Part shown: piece after piece, positions 49,117 to 60,248 of the stretch
Layout: every line of letters begins with the position of its first letter
Numbering within the stretch: position 1 is the first letter of the stretch
Assembly (NCBI RefSeq): GCF_910592395.1
Contig: NC_088320.1
Location: forward strand, 10,724,501 to 10,788,500
Direction of reading: 5' to 3'
DNA from: Lineus longissimus
Lineage: Eukaryota; Nemertea; Pilidiophora; Heteronemertea; Lineidae
DNA length: 64,000 nucleotides
The notes under the pieces: model-generated
Databases searched by the model: none
What the model saw: the letters and a program-made list of their open reading frames with translations, nothing else
Told to the model about the DNA's origin: nothing
Translations under genes and position numbers: made by a program

Positions 49117-51211
49117 ACTATCAAGTACCAATCATTTAATCAAATTAACCAACAAGTGGTACTTCCAAAACCCTTTTCAAATACACATATATAATAATTG
49201 GCTCGAGATCAACCGAGGTTTAATCAGTAGGCTGCTAATAGAAATGCTGAAATTGGTTCTTATAATTGTAACGCTTGCTCAATTTTGTCAGATCAACTGG
49301 GTCTGACCCGAAACATTTTGTCAAAACCTGACATTATAAGAATCAGTCCTGAGACTAATTTTTGTTGAAATAAGCAGCGGTTTCAGAAAAAGAACCTAAA
49401 TTGCCTCGCTATAAGCTGATAAAAATACTGTTCTTTCCAAAACTCAGTTGAAATCATTATCTCTACCGATATACTGGTATCAAACACACTCCTTCCCTCC
49501 TGTAAAAGTGACAACACCTAAGGTGTTGGCATAAAGGAGTGTCATATACTAATACTTATTCAAACGTGAAAGAGAATGTTCAAGTTCTGCTACTGGAAAT
49601 GTTCATCATGTCAAAGGGAAAAGTTCACATCCTGATGAAGAAGACTGGTCAAGTAGAATCAGTTTCATTTTTTCTGCAAAAGTCTATGATAATGTTCAAT
49701 ATGTAAAGAAATTGAACTGCAAGGAACGAAGACGTTACTGCAAGGCTGTCATCTGCGGCATGGATTGTTCATCTGCAGCACGGCTGTTATCTGCAGCAAG
49801 GCTGTCATCTGATGTACGGTCACGTGTACCACCGTAGTTGAAGATTGGTGCTTACGTTGCAGAGGTATGAGGTGCAACCGACCCAATACTTGAAGACGTT
49901 GAGATGACGACAATGATAATACAGCTGTCTCATGTCCTGGATAACATAACGTATACTGGAAGCGTGTTTTGGACGATATAACGTAGATACTGGTTTCATG
50001 TCTTGGGAAACATAACGTAGATACTGGTTTTATTTCTTGGGGGACATAACGTATATATAAAAACTATACGATTGGATGACGATCAGCAGCAATTTGTCTT
50101 GTACGTTTACAAGCGTTCGTTGAAGGCTCCATTCCCTGGTGATACAGTGTATCCAAGGCGGAGTAACGTAACGAGATGAAGATTGAACGTTGACGTAATG
50201 TTCCTGCTAACTTGGTGGGAGAGGCAAAACATAAATAATGTTCATTTACACCGGAGTACCAGCTTATGACCAAGTAGGGTTGATATGAAAGTTGATGAGA
50301 GCTTATGAATGAGTATTTCAACCAAATTTTCAGCACTGCAACAGCCACTGCACTTGTTAACGAATCCTTAAGTAGCGAAAAGAGTAGAATGTTCTTGGCA
50401 CAATCCCGTTCTAGTGTCCACTGAGCTTGCTTGATCCTTGTCTTTGCAGATGACACACACTGATTATTAACGAGATGAGAAACCCACTACAAAACAAACC
50501 AATGCCTGAGATTATAATTTTGATTTTCCCCGAGCCAGGGTGTAAAAAACTGACACAATAAAACTCATGCAAAAAATATTCCGAAACTTGACTGTGTTAC
50601 CTGAGTTTCATTAAGAATACTAATAATACTTATATCTAAATCAATTACCTAATTCCAACTTGACAAGAGTTACATTTGAACTCCTTATTTTAATAAACTC
50701 TATATCGTCCTATATCCTAATCCAAGATTTGACTGTGACTTGATACAGTTACATTAACTCTAATATTGATAATATTTAGACCAATATTATCCCTACAATC
50801 TTAAATCCTCACAATCATAATTCTACAACTGGAGTACACTATGCAAATCAATAATATTCATAATATCTGCTTCCCTGTTTCTTCCACGGCTGGGAAGGGA
50901 ATCAGGAGATCCTGTGGACCCTTCAAATTCCTCGATCTTGGACTTGTCGAGAATTCGTCCTGGAGACAACCAACTACAACGACTCATTGGGTACGGTGTG
51001 CCGTACCTCCATGGACGGCGTCCCTCCGTTCCCCGAATCGTTCCTCTGTCGGCGTCCCTCCATTGACCTACAGTTCTCCACATTTTTTGTAGATGGCGCT
51101 ACCATTTTCGTTTAATGCCGTTCGCTCTAGATGTCACTAATGTTGTAGCAATGCCATCTGATGGGCATTGGGTCGTAATACTCGGCACGAGAAGCAAGAC
51201 GCGTCGGCAAA
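49117..51211. other. Non-coding spacer with two small tandem arrays
   Basis: At 49738-49812, CTGCAGCAAGGCTGTCATCTG-type units recur about four times. At 49935-50055, CATAACGTAGATACTGGTTT-type units recur three to four times. No gene supported. The end (50990-51075) has GGCGTCCCTCC twice, possibly the start of the Ginger element, but no inverted partner was found. Confidence 0.5.
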
Positions 51212-51334
51212 ATGCGGCTTTTCATAGTATTCTGTCTGGTGATTTGCATTCTCTCGGGTATTCTCTGCGCAGATGACCACGATGATGCCGAGAATGAAGG
51301 AGAGATCAGTGATGGAGACGTCCCCGGTAAAAAG
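51212..51334 (+). CDS. Signal-peptide exon, possible first exon spliced to Ginger
   Basis: ATG 51212 opens 41 codons with a textbook signal peptide (MRLFIVFCLVICILSGILCA). An acidic stretch follows (DDHDDAENEGEISDGD). It ends at the donor AAG|GTATGA. The next acceptor (51881-51882) joins it in phase 0 to the Ginger exon at 51883. A transposase should not need a signal peptide, so this may be a host exon captured by, or next to, the transposon. It rests on composition and splice phase only. Confidence 0.5.
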
Positions 51335-51882
51335 GTATGAAAAGAACATAAAAGTGTTTTTTTCTATCAGCGTGTATCCTATATACTTCAGCTACATCGC
51401 TGCATGACCCACATAGTCCATGTATTACATGCATGCATTGCTATCTCTAGCCGGGATGTGTAGCCAAGTGTGATGTAATCGTTGGCTGAAGCTGGTCGTA
51501 GCAAATATACACCGGGCTGAACGAGTGAATTGACGCTTGAAGATTCCTATAGGCGTTTGAGGGTTTGAGGTGTCCTTGGATACACACATCCTTCTTGTTC
51601 GACCTGGCCTTAGATTCCTCAAGGTTCGACTCAATGACTACGATCTTCAGCTACCTCCGGGTCCTTTTTTGCCAGAGGGTTGATGCTGTCACTATGGATT
51701 GACAAAGAGTCAGAGCGGGGAGGGGGGCAAGGGGAATCCCCAGGCTGCCCTGAACAAAGTGTATTTCATTCAAGTATATTGGTCATGGCAAAATAGTTTC
51801 TTCTTATCCCCCCCCCGCCCTCCCCGGCTGTCTACACTCAAGTAGCCCCATTAGTTACAAATCTTATCTTTTTCCACTGCAG

Positions 51883-52596
51883 GAAAAGAGGAGCTACAGT
51901 ACATTCTCTTTGACGGATGAGGACTACGATGAATTATTCCGATTCTTAGACGAAGACCTGACTTGGAGTGATGCCCGGACGCCTGCTGAGAGGAGGGCCT
52001 ACAGGAAGAAGATATCGGGGATGTACAGAGTATCAAGAGTACATAATCCCCTATCAGGACTGAATGAGGAACTGATCGTCGAAAGAACGACTAGGCGCAT
52101 CGTCCCGCGAACTTCCGATTTAGTAGCTATAGTGGAGTATTATTTCATAGCATTTAAAGGACTTGCAGCTTGAAAACTATCAAAGATTGCCTCAGAACGG
52201 TTCTGTGGCCTTGGTGTGAAAGTCGTCTGGCGTCATTTGGACACGCTGCAGGCGCACCAGCGAAGGAAGCCGACGTTTACAAATAAAGCACCACTGCAGC
52301 CAAAGGCACCACATCGAATTGCTCAAGTTGACTTGGTCAACTTTATGGACCTTCCGGTCAAAATCGATGAAAAGAAGTATCAATATGTTATGTCCGTCAT
52401 CGACGTATTCTCCAGATTTCTCTGGCTCCGGCCATTGGAGGATAAGTCATCGCAAGGCGTTGCAGAGCAACTTTTCGGTATTTTTGTCGAACACGGATGT
52501 CCGGACATTCTGATCAGTGATGGAGGTGGTGAATTCAAGAAGGTGGTGAACAAGAGAATTCGGAGTAGGCCATACCATCCACAGACCAACGGAAAG
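51883..52596 (+). pseudogene. Ginger transposase exon: N-terminal region and DDE core
   Basis: It starts after acceptor TTTCCACTGCAG and ends at donor GGAAAG|GTAATT. It encodes LDEDLTWSDARTPAERRAYR, a stop (TGA 52171-52173), then SERFCGLGVKVVWRHLDTLQ. The integrase core follows: IAQVDLVNFMDLPV (first Asp), YVMSVIDVFSRFLWLRPLED, ILISDGGGEF (second Asp) and YHPQTNGK. The catalytic Glu is the second residue of the next exon. Integrase-like transposases cut and join DNA in the nucleus. One nonsense codon is the only lesion in this exon. Confidence 0.82.
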
Positions 52597-53025
52597 GTAA
52601 TTGTTTTGTATTTTTCACGTCTTTGTTACCGCTGTAAAAACTCAATGGCAGGTCCGACATGTAGCAGACCTGCTTCGCGAAGACTAAACGCAAACACTAC
52701 AGGGAGCGTATCTAGAGTCACATGTCCCGGGTCCTCTATGCGTCCAATAATGGGCCCCAAAAAATTGAAGTGCGCGACGCCGTTGACGTAACAAACGTGA
52801 CGTGACGTATATGTTGTTCATTCAAGTGCCTTATTTTGCCAGATTGCAATGCATGAGAACTATTTAAAATGAAGCAGACGAATACGCATGACGTCCCGAC
52901 TGACGGGATAGCGAAACCTCTCTAATAAGCGTGATCAGGTCGATAATCAGCATCTTTTATTCGGTCTATCTGCAGATTCTGGCTAGATTCTGATGTGTAC
53001 TGTATGATTGTTTATGTCTTTATAG

Positions 53026-53167
53026 GTGGAGCGAAGCCATAAGACGTGGAAAGAAAAAGTCAGGTTCAACATGACAGAGTTATGCGAAGGGAATAGTCTT
53101 AACTGGGTTGATGGACTGCCTCTCTATGCAAGGATTTACAACTTGTCCCCTCACGAAGCATTTCAGG
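53026..53167 (+). CDS. Ginger transposase exon with catalytic Glu
   Basis: After the acceptor TTTATAG it begins VERSHKTWKEKV, so the third catalytic residue (Glu) is the second codon. It ends LSPHEAFQG-like at the donor G|GTAAG, phase 1. It is too short to be called on length, but its splice phases match both neighbours. Confidence 0.8.
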
Positions 53168-53818
53168 GTAAGATACAAACAAACAACACTGTTGTGATCC
53201 GGTATAGGTATAAGTGGCACGTCACCGTGACTTAAAATGTCATCAACAGAGGTAAAGTCTAAAACTAAGGAAATTTGTACTGGGTGGACAGTAGTTTTAC
53301 TTTGGGCGGGTTTAGGACTCACTCCACGGTTCCGGGCTGGTGACCAGCCTGGGGGCAAAATGGGCACCGGGGCATTATGAACCAACCGTCACCATTCCTG
53401 GGCCCCTACCCTAACAGGGGCAGCCTTAGTGCCCAAAGATCATATATTTCTAGAATCAGGGGATGATTCTCTTTCAAATCAACTCTTCTCCCCAAAACAC
53501 AATTGCTCTATACATAGAAAAACAATTTCAAGGGACTTTAGTCCAATGCAGTTGAACAGACCTTAGCTAGCTATTCCCAAAAATCACAAAAAATAAGGGG
53601 TCAATGCTGCGCAAAACGGTCATTTTTACACGCGAATCCAGTTAACTGAACTTCGCGCGTATGAATTTGAAGGAGCTGTAGTGAGGCTAATGTTGTTTCA
53701 TGTGTTGACAAATTCAATCAAGTCTCTTCCTCCAACAGCATCTCACATTGAAACCGGACTCTGACTTGGATAACAGCGCCATTACCATACTTGAGTGAAT
53801 CAAAACATTTACTTTCAG

Positions 53819-53961
53819 ACAAATTGACACCGTTTGAGGTCTATTATGCACGTAAAGCATGGACCCCTGAGGGGAAATCTTCGGCGGCACCGAATGGAAC
53901 CGAACCGGTGGGCGAGGGCAGTTCGTTCAGTTGTGACTTCGAAGATGGTGATGATGATGAT
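53819..53961 (+). CDS. Ginger transposase exon, post-core region
   Basis: Acceptor ACTTTCAG, donor GATGAT|GTAAGT. It completes a phase-1 codon and encodes KLTPFEVYYARKAW, the usual integrase segment after the core (P-x-E-x-x-x-G type), then an acidic linker (CDFEDGDDDD). Confidence 0.75.
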
Positions 53962-54321
53962 GTAAGTATTGTGCCGTGCCTCCTCTAACCGTGTGCCTCT
54001 GTCGGCGTTCCAACGATGACCTTCATCAAAAAGAGATAATAACTAGGCCTGTAGATAATAAGTGATAGATTGCATCAAAATGTGTTAGTTGTATCTTCTG
54101 TAGAATTGAGTACCCTTTCATTTGAGTCCTAGATGAAATTCCTAGGACCAGTGGTAAGGGAGCTAGGGGCCCTGATCTGACTGGTTGTATGAATGCCCTG
54201 CTCAAACAGTAAAACCTTTTTCTAGTTATTATCCCTTTTTGCCTTCATGTACACTCATTGGGAAAAAGTAAACGAACATGTGTTTCTCATGGAAGCCATA
54301 AAAGGTGTTCGCGCCAGAACT

Positions 54322-54634
54322 GCACTCTAAAAACAAGGGTGCTTCAAGGGTGTTTTGGCCTCACGGTGCTTGTAGAGCACCCCTTTGGCCCACACCACCG
54401 CTTGGCAAGACACCCTCTGAAAACGTAATATGTGGATATTTCTGTGACAAATGGTGATAGAAAGGATCTCCGGGGCCCAACTGATACTATCACCTTTCCA
54501 AGGCACCCTTTCCAAAGCACCCCGAGGGGTGCTTCCCCAGTGGCAACTCAAATACCCTTTGTACACTTGGGGTGTTTTGGGCCTATAAAGGGTGCTTGAT
54601 GTGAGGCCAAAACACCCCAAGTTTTTGGAGTGTG
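54322..54634. mobile_element. MITE in a Ginger intron
   Basis: Starts GCACTCTAAAAACAAGGGTG and ends with the imperfect complement CACCCCAAGTTTTTGGAGTG. Inner parts also pair (TTTTGGCCTCAC with GTGAGGCCAAAA). About 313 bp, no coding. It lies between exons ending at 53961 and starting at 54894. Confidence 0.78.
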
Positions 54635-54893
54635 TACCAATACCTTTGTGGCATTTCTTTGTTATCCAATGACGTGTGCAACAAAAAAGGTATACTGTGT
54701 TTGAAAAAAGTATTTAATGTTGAAAATAAGTGTAGCTTTCTGAGGTCTTCTTTTTGTAATTTTATGTTTGCACTGGATAAATCGGCAGCATTTATTTTAA
54801 CAGTGCGTGATTAATCTATGCGTTTCAGTTCATGCATTCTTTACGAATTGTTTAACTTTTCCTTTCTGGTGATAATGGAACAACCAACAACAG

Positions 54894-56009
54894 AAAAGGT
54901 CAGCGTTTCGTGCAGCAGCAGATGCGATCAGAAAGAGGGCAAAAACCGGTTCGAAAAAGGCATCGGAAAAGATGGTGAAGCGTCACCTTGGTAAAAATCC
55001 ACCAACAGTATATGAAGTGGCGGACAAAGTTTTTGTCCGCGAAGTCGGTAAAGGAGGGAAACGTGGTGGGCGCAAAGTAAAAGCACCAAAAGCAGTTGAA
55101 GGAGTTGTGACTGATTCCAAAAAAGCGAAACACTGATACAAGATTAGGTACACCGTGGACGGAAACGAACAGGAAAAATGGTTTAGTGTCAACGGTGTCA
55201 CATCAGTTAGTGTTTCGGCTAAAAAGGCACGGAAAAGAAAAGCAAAGAACATTCATTCCAACGAAAAAGAGATTGAAAAGAAGTTTTCGAAATATTTCGG
55301 ACATTCGCAGCCCTTTTCAGCACCCGATGCAATGATGGATTTCTTAAATTTACAAGCTGCAATAGACGCTTCAATCCGCGAGGCACGTGTTGTCCAGGAG
55401 TCTATGCAATTACTTACTCGAAATGCAGGAGAGCATGGTTACAGGATAAGAAATGACATTGACGGTGACGGAAACTGTCAGTTTGCTGCCTTAGTGGATC
55501 AACTCGAAAGAAACAACATCGGGGATTTCACAGCAGAAACCATGCGCACTGCCATTGTTGCGTACATGAGAAGGAATCCTGAATTAGTCGACGGAACTCC
55601 AATAAGTTCTTTTCTAAATGACGGCCAATCGTGGGGAACCTACTTGGGGAACATGTTAAGATCGGGGACTTGGGGTGATCATATCACTCTTAGAACTGCT
55701 GCTGAAATGTTGAGAATGAGAATAATTGTTGTGTCCATTACTGCTGATAACATTCCAATCGTTATAACACCTCGAGTAATGATCGACCCAAACGACGCCC
55801 TTCTTCTCGGCCATGTAGCAGAATTACACTACGTCAGTTTAGAGCCGGATGTTTCTGATTCCGCTGCCACCCCGACGGTTTCTCTCAAAAGACCACATCC
55901 CGGCCCCGTGGATCTTTCGGATACATTTCCTTTTGGTGAGACGTGTGCAGAATCGCAGAGGTCCCCTAGTGCACCCATGAGAATGAAGGAACTGAGTAAC
56001 GCCCCATAA
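54894..56009 (+). pseudogene. Ginger C-terminal exon with OTU protease domain
   Basis: Joins in phase 0 after CCAACAACAG. A basic segment and SH3-like integrase tail (NPPTVYEVADKVFVREVGKG) run to a TGA at 55134-55136. The same frame then gives IRYTVDGNEQEKWFSVNG and an OTU cysteine-protease domain with DIDGDGNCQFAALVDQL (catalytic Asp and Cys), GTWGDHITLRTAAEML and the His motif AELHYVSLEP. OTU enzymes remove ubiquitin; in Ginger1 the partner role is unknown. A low-complexity tail ends at the small element at 56000. Confidence 0.82.
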
Positions 56010-57170
56010 AAAAAATGTTAGTTTATCATCCTTTTTTCTGAAGAAAGTGATGAGGGAGGGCGGTTTTTATTTTTTATTTTTTCAGAACAGAAACGGGTAT
56101 TTAAATGAAAGCAACATGAACAATTGAACATGAAATTGATGCTATAAATTTATGCTTAACTACACCCTGGTGCCTCTTTCATTGTCCTACAGGCCTGACG
56201 TCATTCTCACAAGTGAAAAGTTAGTCTCCCCCCCCCCATCCCCACCGCCACACCCTGATATTGCAGATCTTAACGCATCACAGGATTAGCGTCTTTCAGT
56301 GCACATTTGACATCCGTGCACGTGGGGACATCCACGTTCCCGCGAAAACCCAACTGACGTCATACAAAGCAAGCCCCGTATGCAGCGTGTAGCGATAGCA
56401 GACGATGGAGCATGCGTGATGACCATACAATGCCTTACCTTGCATCCATTGTACTCTTCATCGAGTCCATGACCATGGCCGATTGTGCCACTTGAAAACT
56501 CAGAATAAATGTCACTCATTGTGGCTTGAGGCGGGACAGATGTTCCGTACCACGCCTTCAAAATACCTGCTTTATGCACAATCTGTAACATGACAAACGG
56601 CATTCTGGCAGCTAGTATCAAAAAGTGGAAGATTTAGTTCAACGAGGCGCCATGAGAGGCGCGCTATACATTTAGCGCCGGGAGAGCACGTGTTCTGAAA
56701 AAGGCGCGAATTTGGCAATTGAAGACAAAATCTTTCAACAAATTCCTCTGAACCTCCTTGAGAAGTATTGTAAAACAGCATTGACTATCTAAAATCTCTG
56801 TGATATTGTTTGTTACGCTGAAAACTCTGATGTGTCAATGGTGTTTGGGATATTTGATGAGTGTAGCGTTTTTCGCGCCAAATCAATCGTCGTTCGTTCG
56901 GCATGCCGCCGGCCGTCATCTCCGCTGGGGCGAGTTTCCTCATATAAGAGTGAATAACAGTTGATTAAAATGAACCAAAGTAGACATGTCTGGTATCATT
57001 GGAAAGAGAATTTCATCAGAAATGCAACTGAATAGATAGTGAATCAATTCTTACCTACTGAAAGCATAATTTAGTGATTGAAATTGAAAATTAAAAAATA
57101 AAATTTTTTTTGATGCGGGTCAAAAAAGTGATGCGGGCGGGGATGATAAACTGACATTTTTTTTTATGGG
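56000..57170. mobile_element. Non-autonomous inverted-repeat element in the Ginger 3' region
   Basis: GCCCCATAAAAAAAATGTTA at the left (56000) is matched by the complement at the right (about 57140-57172), continuing through AGTTTATCATCC. About 1.17 kb with no gene. It separates the end of the OTU exon from related coding sequence at 57166, so it probably inserted into the gene. No clear target duplication seen. Confidence 0.7.
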
Positions 57171-57651
57171 GCCTAATGAGTCGGATATAGAAAGGGACAT
57201 TACATTGCCATATAGTGAGACGTCTGCAGAATCGGAGAGGCCCCCTATAGAACCCATGGGAATGGACGAACTGAGGGAAGAGGCTAAGATAGAAAGGGAC
57301 TTTAGAGGAGACATCAATGTTTCATGTGATGACATTACGTCCGGAGAGGGTCTCATGGGCATAGGGAACTGTAGCCGCCTGTACGTGGAGCAATTGGAAA
57401 GGGAACCTGGAATCACTGTGCAAAGGATTCCTGGACACTACGTTTTGTCCGAGGAACAATTTGGAGAGTTCGAAGAATTCAGAGACAATATGAACGAGCG
57501 CGACAAACGTAAAAGGTACAGAGATGTCTTTTTGGTATCATGGATGAAGATGTTCAGGCCTTACACCAAGTTCGAATTGGAGGGAAATTTCATGATCTTG
57601 GATTCTGGCTTCGTCCGGGAGTATGATGCCTGGAAGGATAGACTGTTGTAG
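57166..57651 (+). pseudogene. Ginger C-terminal remainder
   Basis: 161 codons. The beginning (LPYSETSAESERPPIEPMGM) repeats the end of the OTU exon (FPFGETCAESQRSPSAPMRM), so an internal repeat existed here. The rest (VEQLEREPGITVQRIPGHYV, FLVSWMKMFRPYTKFELEG) is not recognised. I take it as the true C-terminus of the Ginger protein, cut off by the element at 56000. Confidence 0.6.
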
Positions 57652-57867
57652 ACCTTTTCTATTACCGGCATACATGTGAATATGAAGGAATATGAAGAAG
57701 TGCCTTTTATTGGGTTTCCAGCGATTTTAATGGAGTTCTAGGGTCCGATCTAAACCACTATTTGTGACTCGCTCTACCAAAACTAGGCGCTTGTCGCATC
57801 TGAACTCGACAGGTTGATACGGACTTGTTGTTCATTTCCCTATTGTAGACCTTTTGTGAAATAGAAA

Positions 57868-59641
57868 GCCGCGTCGTCCTTGGCTATATCGCGAATGACA
57901 CTAGGCGCTTTCATGTCTTCGTCGCGAATCGCGTTGCTGAAATTCGTGAGGCAACCAGCCCATTGCAATGGCATCACGTGCCAGGAGAAATCAACCCGGC
58001 TGATGACGGTACCCGAGGTGTTCCTGCATCCAGATTGTCTGCTGAGTCGAGATGGTTACAAGGTCCTGCTTTCCTATGGGAGGAGCCTTGTGTACCCGCT
58101 GGTGCTGATGTCGAGCCTGCCTGCCCTTCCAGAGATGGTGATGATCCAGAAGTGAAGGTGCACTTGGTTACTGCTGTAGCTGTGAAGAATGCTGCTGTCA
58201 TCCCAGACTCGAAGAAGTTCTCATCTTGGTCTCGTTACACCAGAGTTGCCGCGTTGGTATGCAGATTCGCCAGAAACTTTGCTTTCAAACATGGTTGCCA
58301 GAAAGTCAAGTCAAGAGTCGGCCATGTTACGGTAGATTAGCTGAGGTTTGCTGAGAAGCTGATCGTCCAGACGGTGCAAGCAAAAGAGTTCAACGATGAA
58401 TATGTCGCCCTACAATCTGGTAAGCCGCTGCCAACCAAGAGTCAGCTGCTGCAGCTCACACCCTTCATCGATGGTAATGGACTGCTGTGTGTAGGAGGTC
58501 GTCTGAAGAATGCGCCAGTCAGCTATAGGGCAAAACATCCAGTTTTGCTGCCTCACCACGACATAGTCTGATTGATCGTCACTGATTGCCATTGGAGAGT
58601 TCTTCATACTGGTGTCCAACATACCCTTCACGAGCTGAGACAACGCTACTGGTTGATGAAAGCCCGTTCCAGAGTCAAGAACATCGTAGATAGCTGCCTG
58701 CTGTGCCGGAAACGACGCGTGAAACCAATGGAGCAGATGATGGCTGATCTACCAGCAGCACATTTCTACATGATGAGTCCATTCGTCTCAACTGGACTTG
58801 ACTACTTTGGTCCGATGCTCGTCAGAAATGGTCGAAAGAACGAGAAGAGGTACGGACTGATACTCACCTGTCTGTCTACAAGAGCAATACACCTCGAAAT
58901 GGCCTACGCTCTAGATATGGACAGCTTCCTGTTAGCCCTACGACGATTCATCGTTCGACGTGGTAAGCCAACCGATATCTTCTCAGACAACGGGACCAAC
59001 TTCACATCGGGAGAAAAGGAGCTGCGTATCGCCATCCGATCATGGAATCAACAACACCTAGCTGACCACCTGAGCCAGAAGCACATCGCTTGGCACTTCA
59101 ACCCACCTGCAGCGAGTCACAAGGGTGGAATTTGGGAGAGACTGAAGGTCGTCCTCGAGAATTCAATGGTTCGAGATGAGGTCCTGCAGACTGCCTTGGC
59201 TGAAGTTGAGTACGTGCTGAACAGTCGTCCTATCACGCACGTGTCATCATCCAGTAACGACCCGGAAGCTCTGACGCCTAACAACTTTCTACTCGGTCGA
59301 AATGAAGCTACCTTGACCCTTGCGTTACTGAGGATAGAGACATCTACAGGAAAGGTTGGCGCCAGGCCCAGATCATCACTGACCACTTCTGGCAAAGATG
59401 GAAAAAGGAGTACGTTCCGCTGCTCATCTCAAGACAACGTCCACAGCGAAACCTGGAAGTCGATGACGTCATCTTGATGGCCGACAACGATGTACCTCGT
59501 GGATTGTGGCCACTTGCCCGAGTAACTCAAGTCTATCCGGGAGCCGATGGATACGTGAGAAGTGAGGAACTCAAGACGAACAAGGGATCTACTTTCAGGA
59601 GGCCCGTGACGAAAGTGTGCCTGCTAGAAGGACATAACTAG
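57868..59641 (+). pseudogene. BEL/Pao pol fragment (BEL-3): RNase H end and integrase
   Basis: 5'-truncated. RNase H end (VPGEINPADDGTRGV), integrase zinc-binding part (HWRVLHTGVQHTLHELRQRY, CLLCRKRR) and DDE core (GLDYFGPMLV, FSDNGTNFTS, KGGIWERLKVVLEN) are clear, though the frame is interrupted at 58338-58340 and 58569-58571. Near 59310 the frame shifts and the C-terminal domain (VDDVILMADNDVPRGLWPLA) is read in another frame to the stop at 59639-59641. The family differs from BEL-1 and BEL-2. Confidence 0.88.
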
Positions 59642-60103
59642 ACTTTGTGCGCGTTTCGCAGGCTCTTTTCTTGGAGGTCTTTCGTTGGCTGTGCAGTTTC
59701 AGAGAAAACGGTATCTTTGGAATTGGTCAGTCATGATGACTTGCAAGTCTAGAGTGTGCCCTGTTACTCCGTTCAGTGGATTACAAGCGTCACGTCTCAG
59801 TTGTGTAAGACTATTAGCCTAAAACAGGTTTATGGACTAGCATATTCTGGCTTTATTGGCCCCTGGATATCAGTCAATATTCACAACTTGTGTGTTTTTG
59901 GACTTGGCCTAATGCCGCTAAGTGAACATCATCATTTACCCAACAGTCTACCTACTCTTGTAAAGTTTGGGTCAGTTCGCTAATGATTTGTTCTAGTTAA
60001 CAGTTATCAGTTCTAAGTTGGTTTAAATCATTTAAAGTGATATTCATTTCTAGGGTTTCAAAGCCTACCCTGGTTAGCCACTGGTTGGCTTTCAGGGGGA
60101 GGA
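59642..60103 (+). other. BEL-3 3' untranslated region
   Basis: No gene. Ends in the purine tract TTCAGGGGGAGGA just before an LTR-like start. Confidence 0.55.
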
Positions 60104-60248
60104 TGTTGAATACCACAGCAAGTCACAACCGACTGCAATATTGTCTTTGGCGCCCTGCGCGGCGCGCTTGGAGTTTGACTCGGAGTTTACCAGCAGAAAC
60201 AAAAGGAATCTCGAAGTATTTGTTTTTGTCGTTTATTTACGTCGATCT
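60104..60248 (+). repeat. Probable BEL-3 3' LTR, truncated
   Basis: TGTTGAATACCACAGC follows the purine tract. The LTR is interrupted by the inverted-repeat element at 60249; no end recognised beyond it. Confidence 0.5.

Larger units (their letters stand above)
51883..57651 (+). mobile_element. Ginger-type DNA transposon, internal part
   Basis: A Gypsy-integrase-like transposase in several exons, without RT or LTRs, followed by an OTU protease domain. This is the architecture described for Ginger1 elements (integrase core plus C-terminal OTU or Ulp1 protease). Terminal inverted repeats were not identified, so the borders given are those of the coding part. Confidence 0.75.

Noticed and set aside
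50064-50456. 130-residue minus-strand frame
   Set aside because: No recognisable motif and overlaps small tandem repeats; no splice or start support.
54327-54620. 97-residue minus-strand frame
   Set aside because: Lies within the MITE in the Ginger intron.
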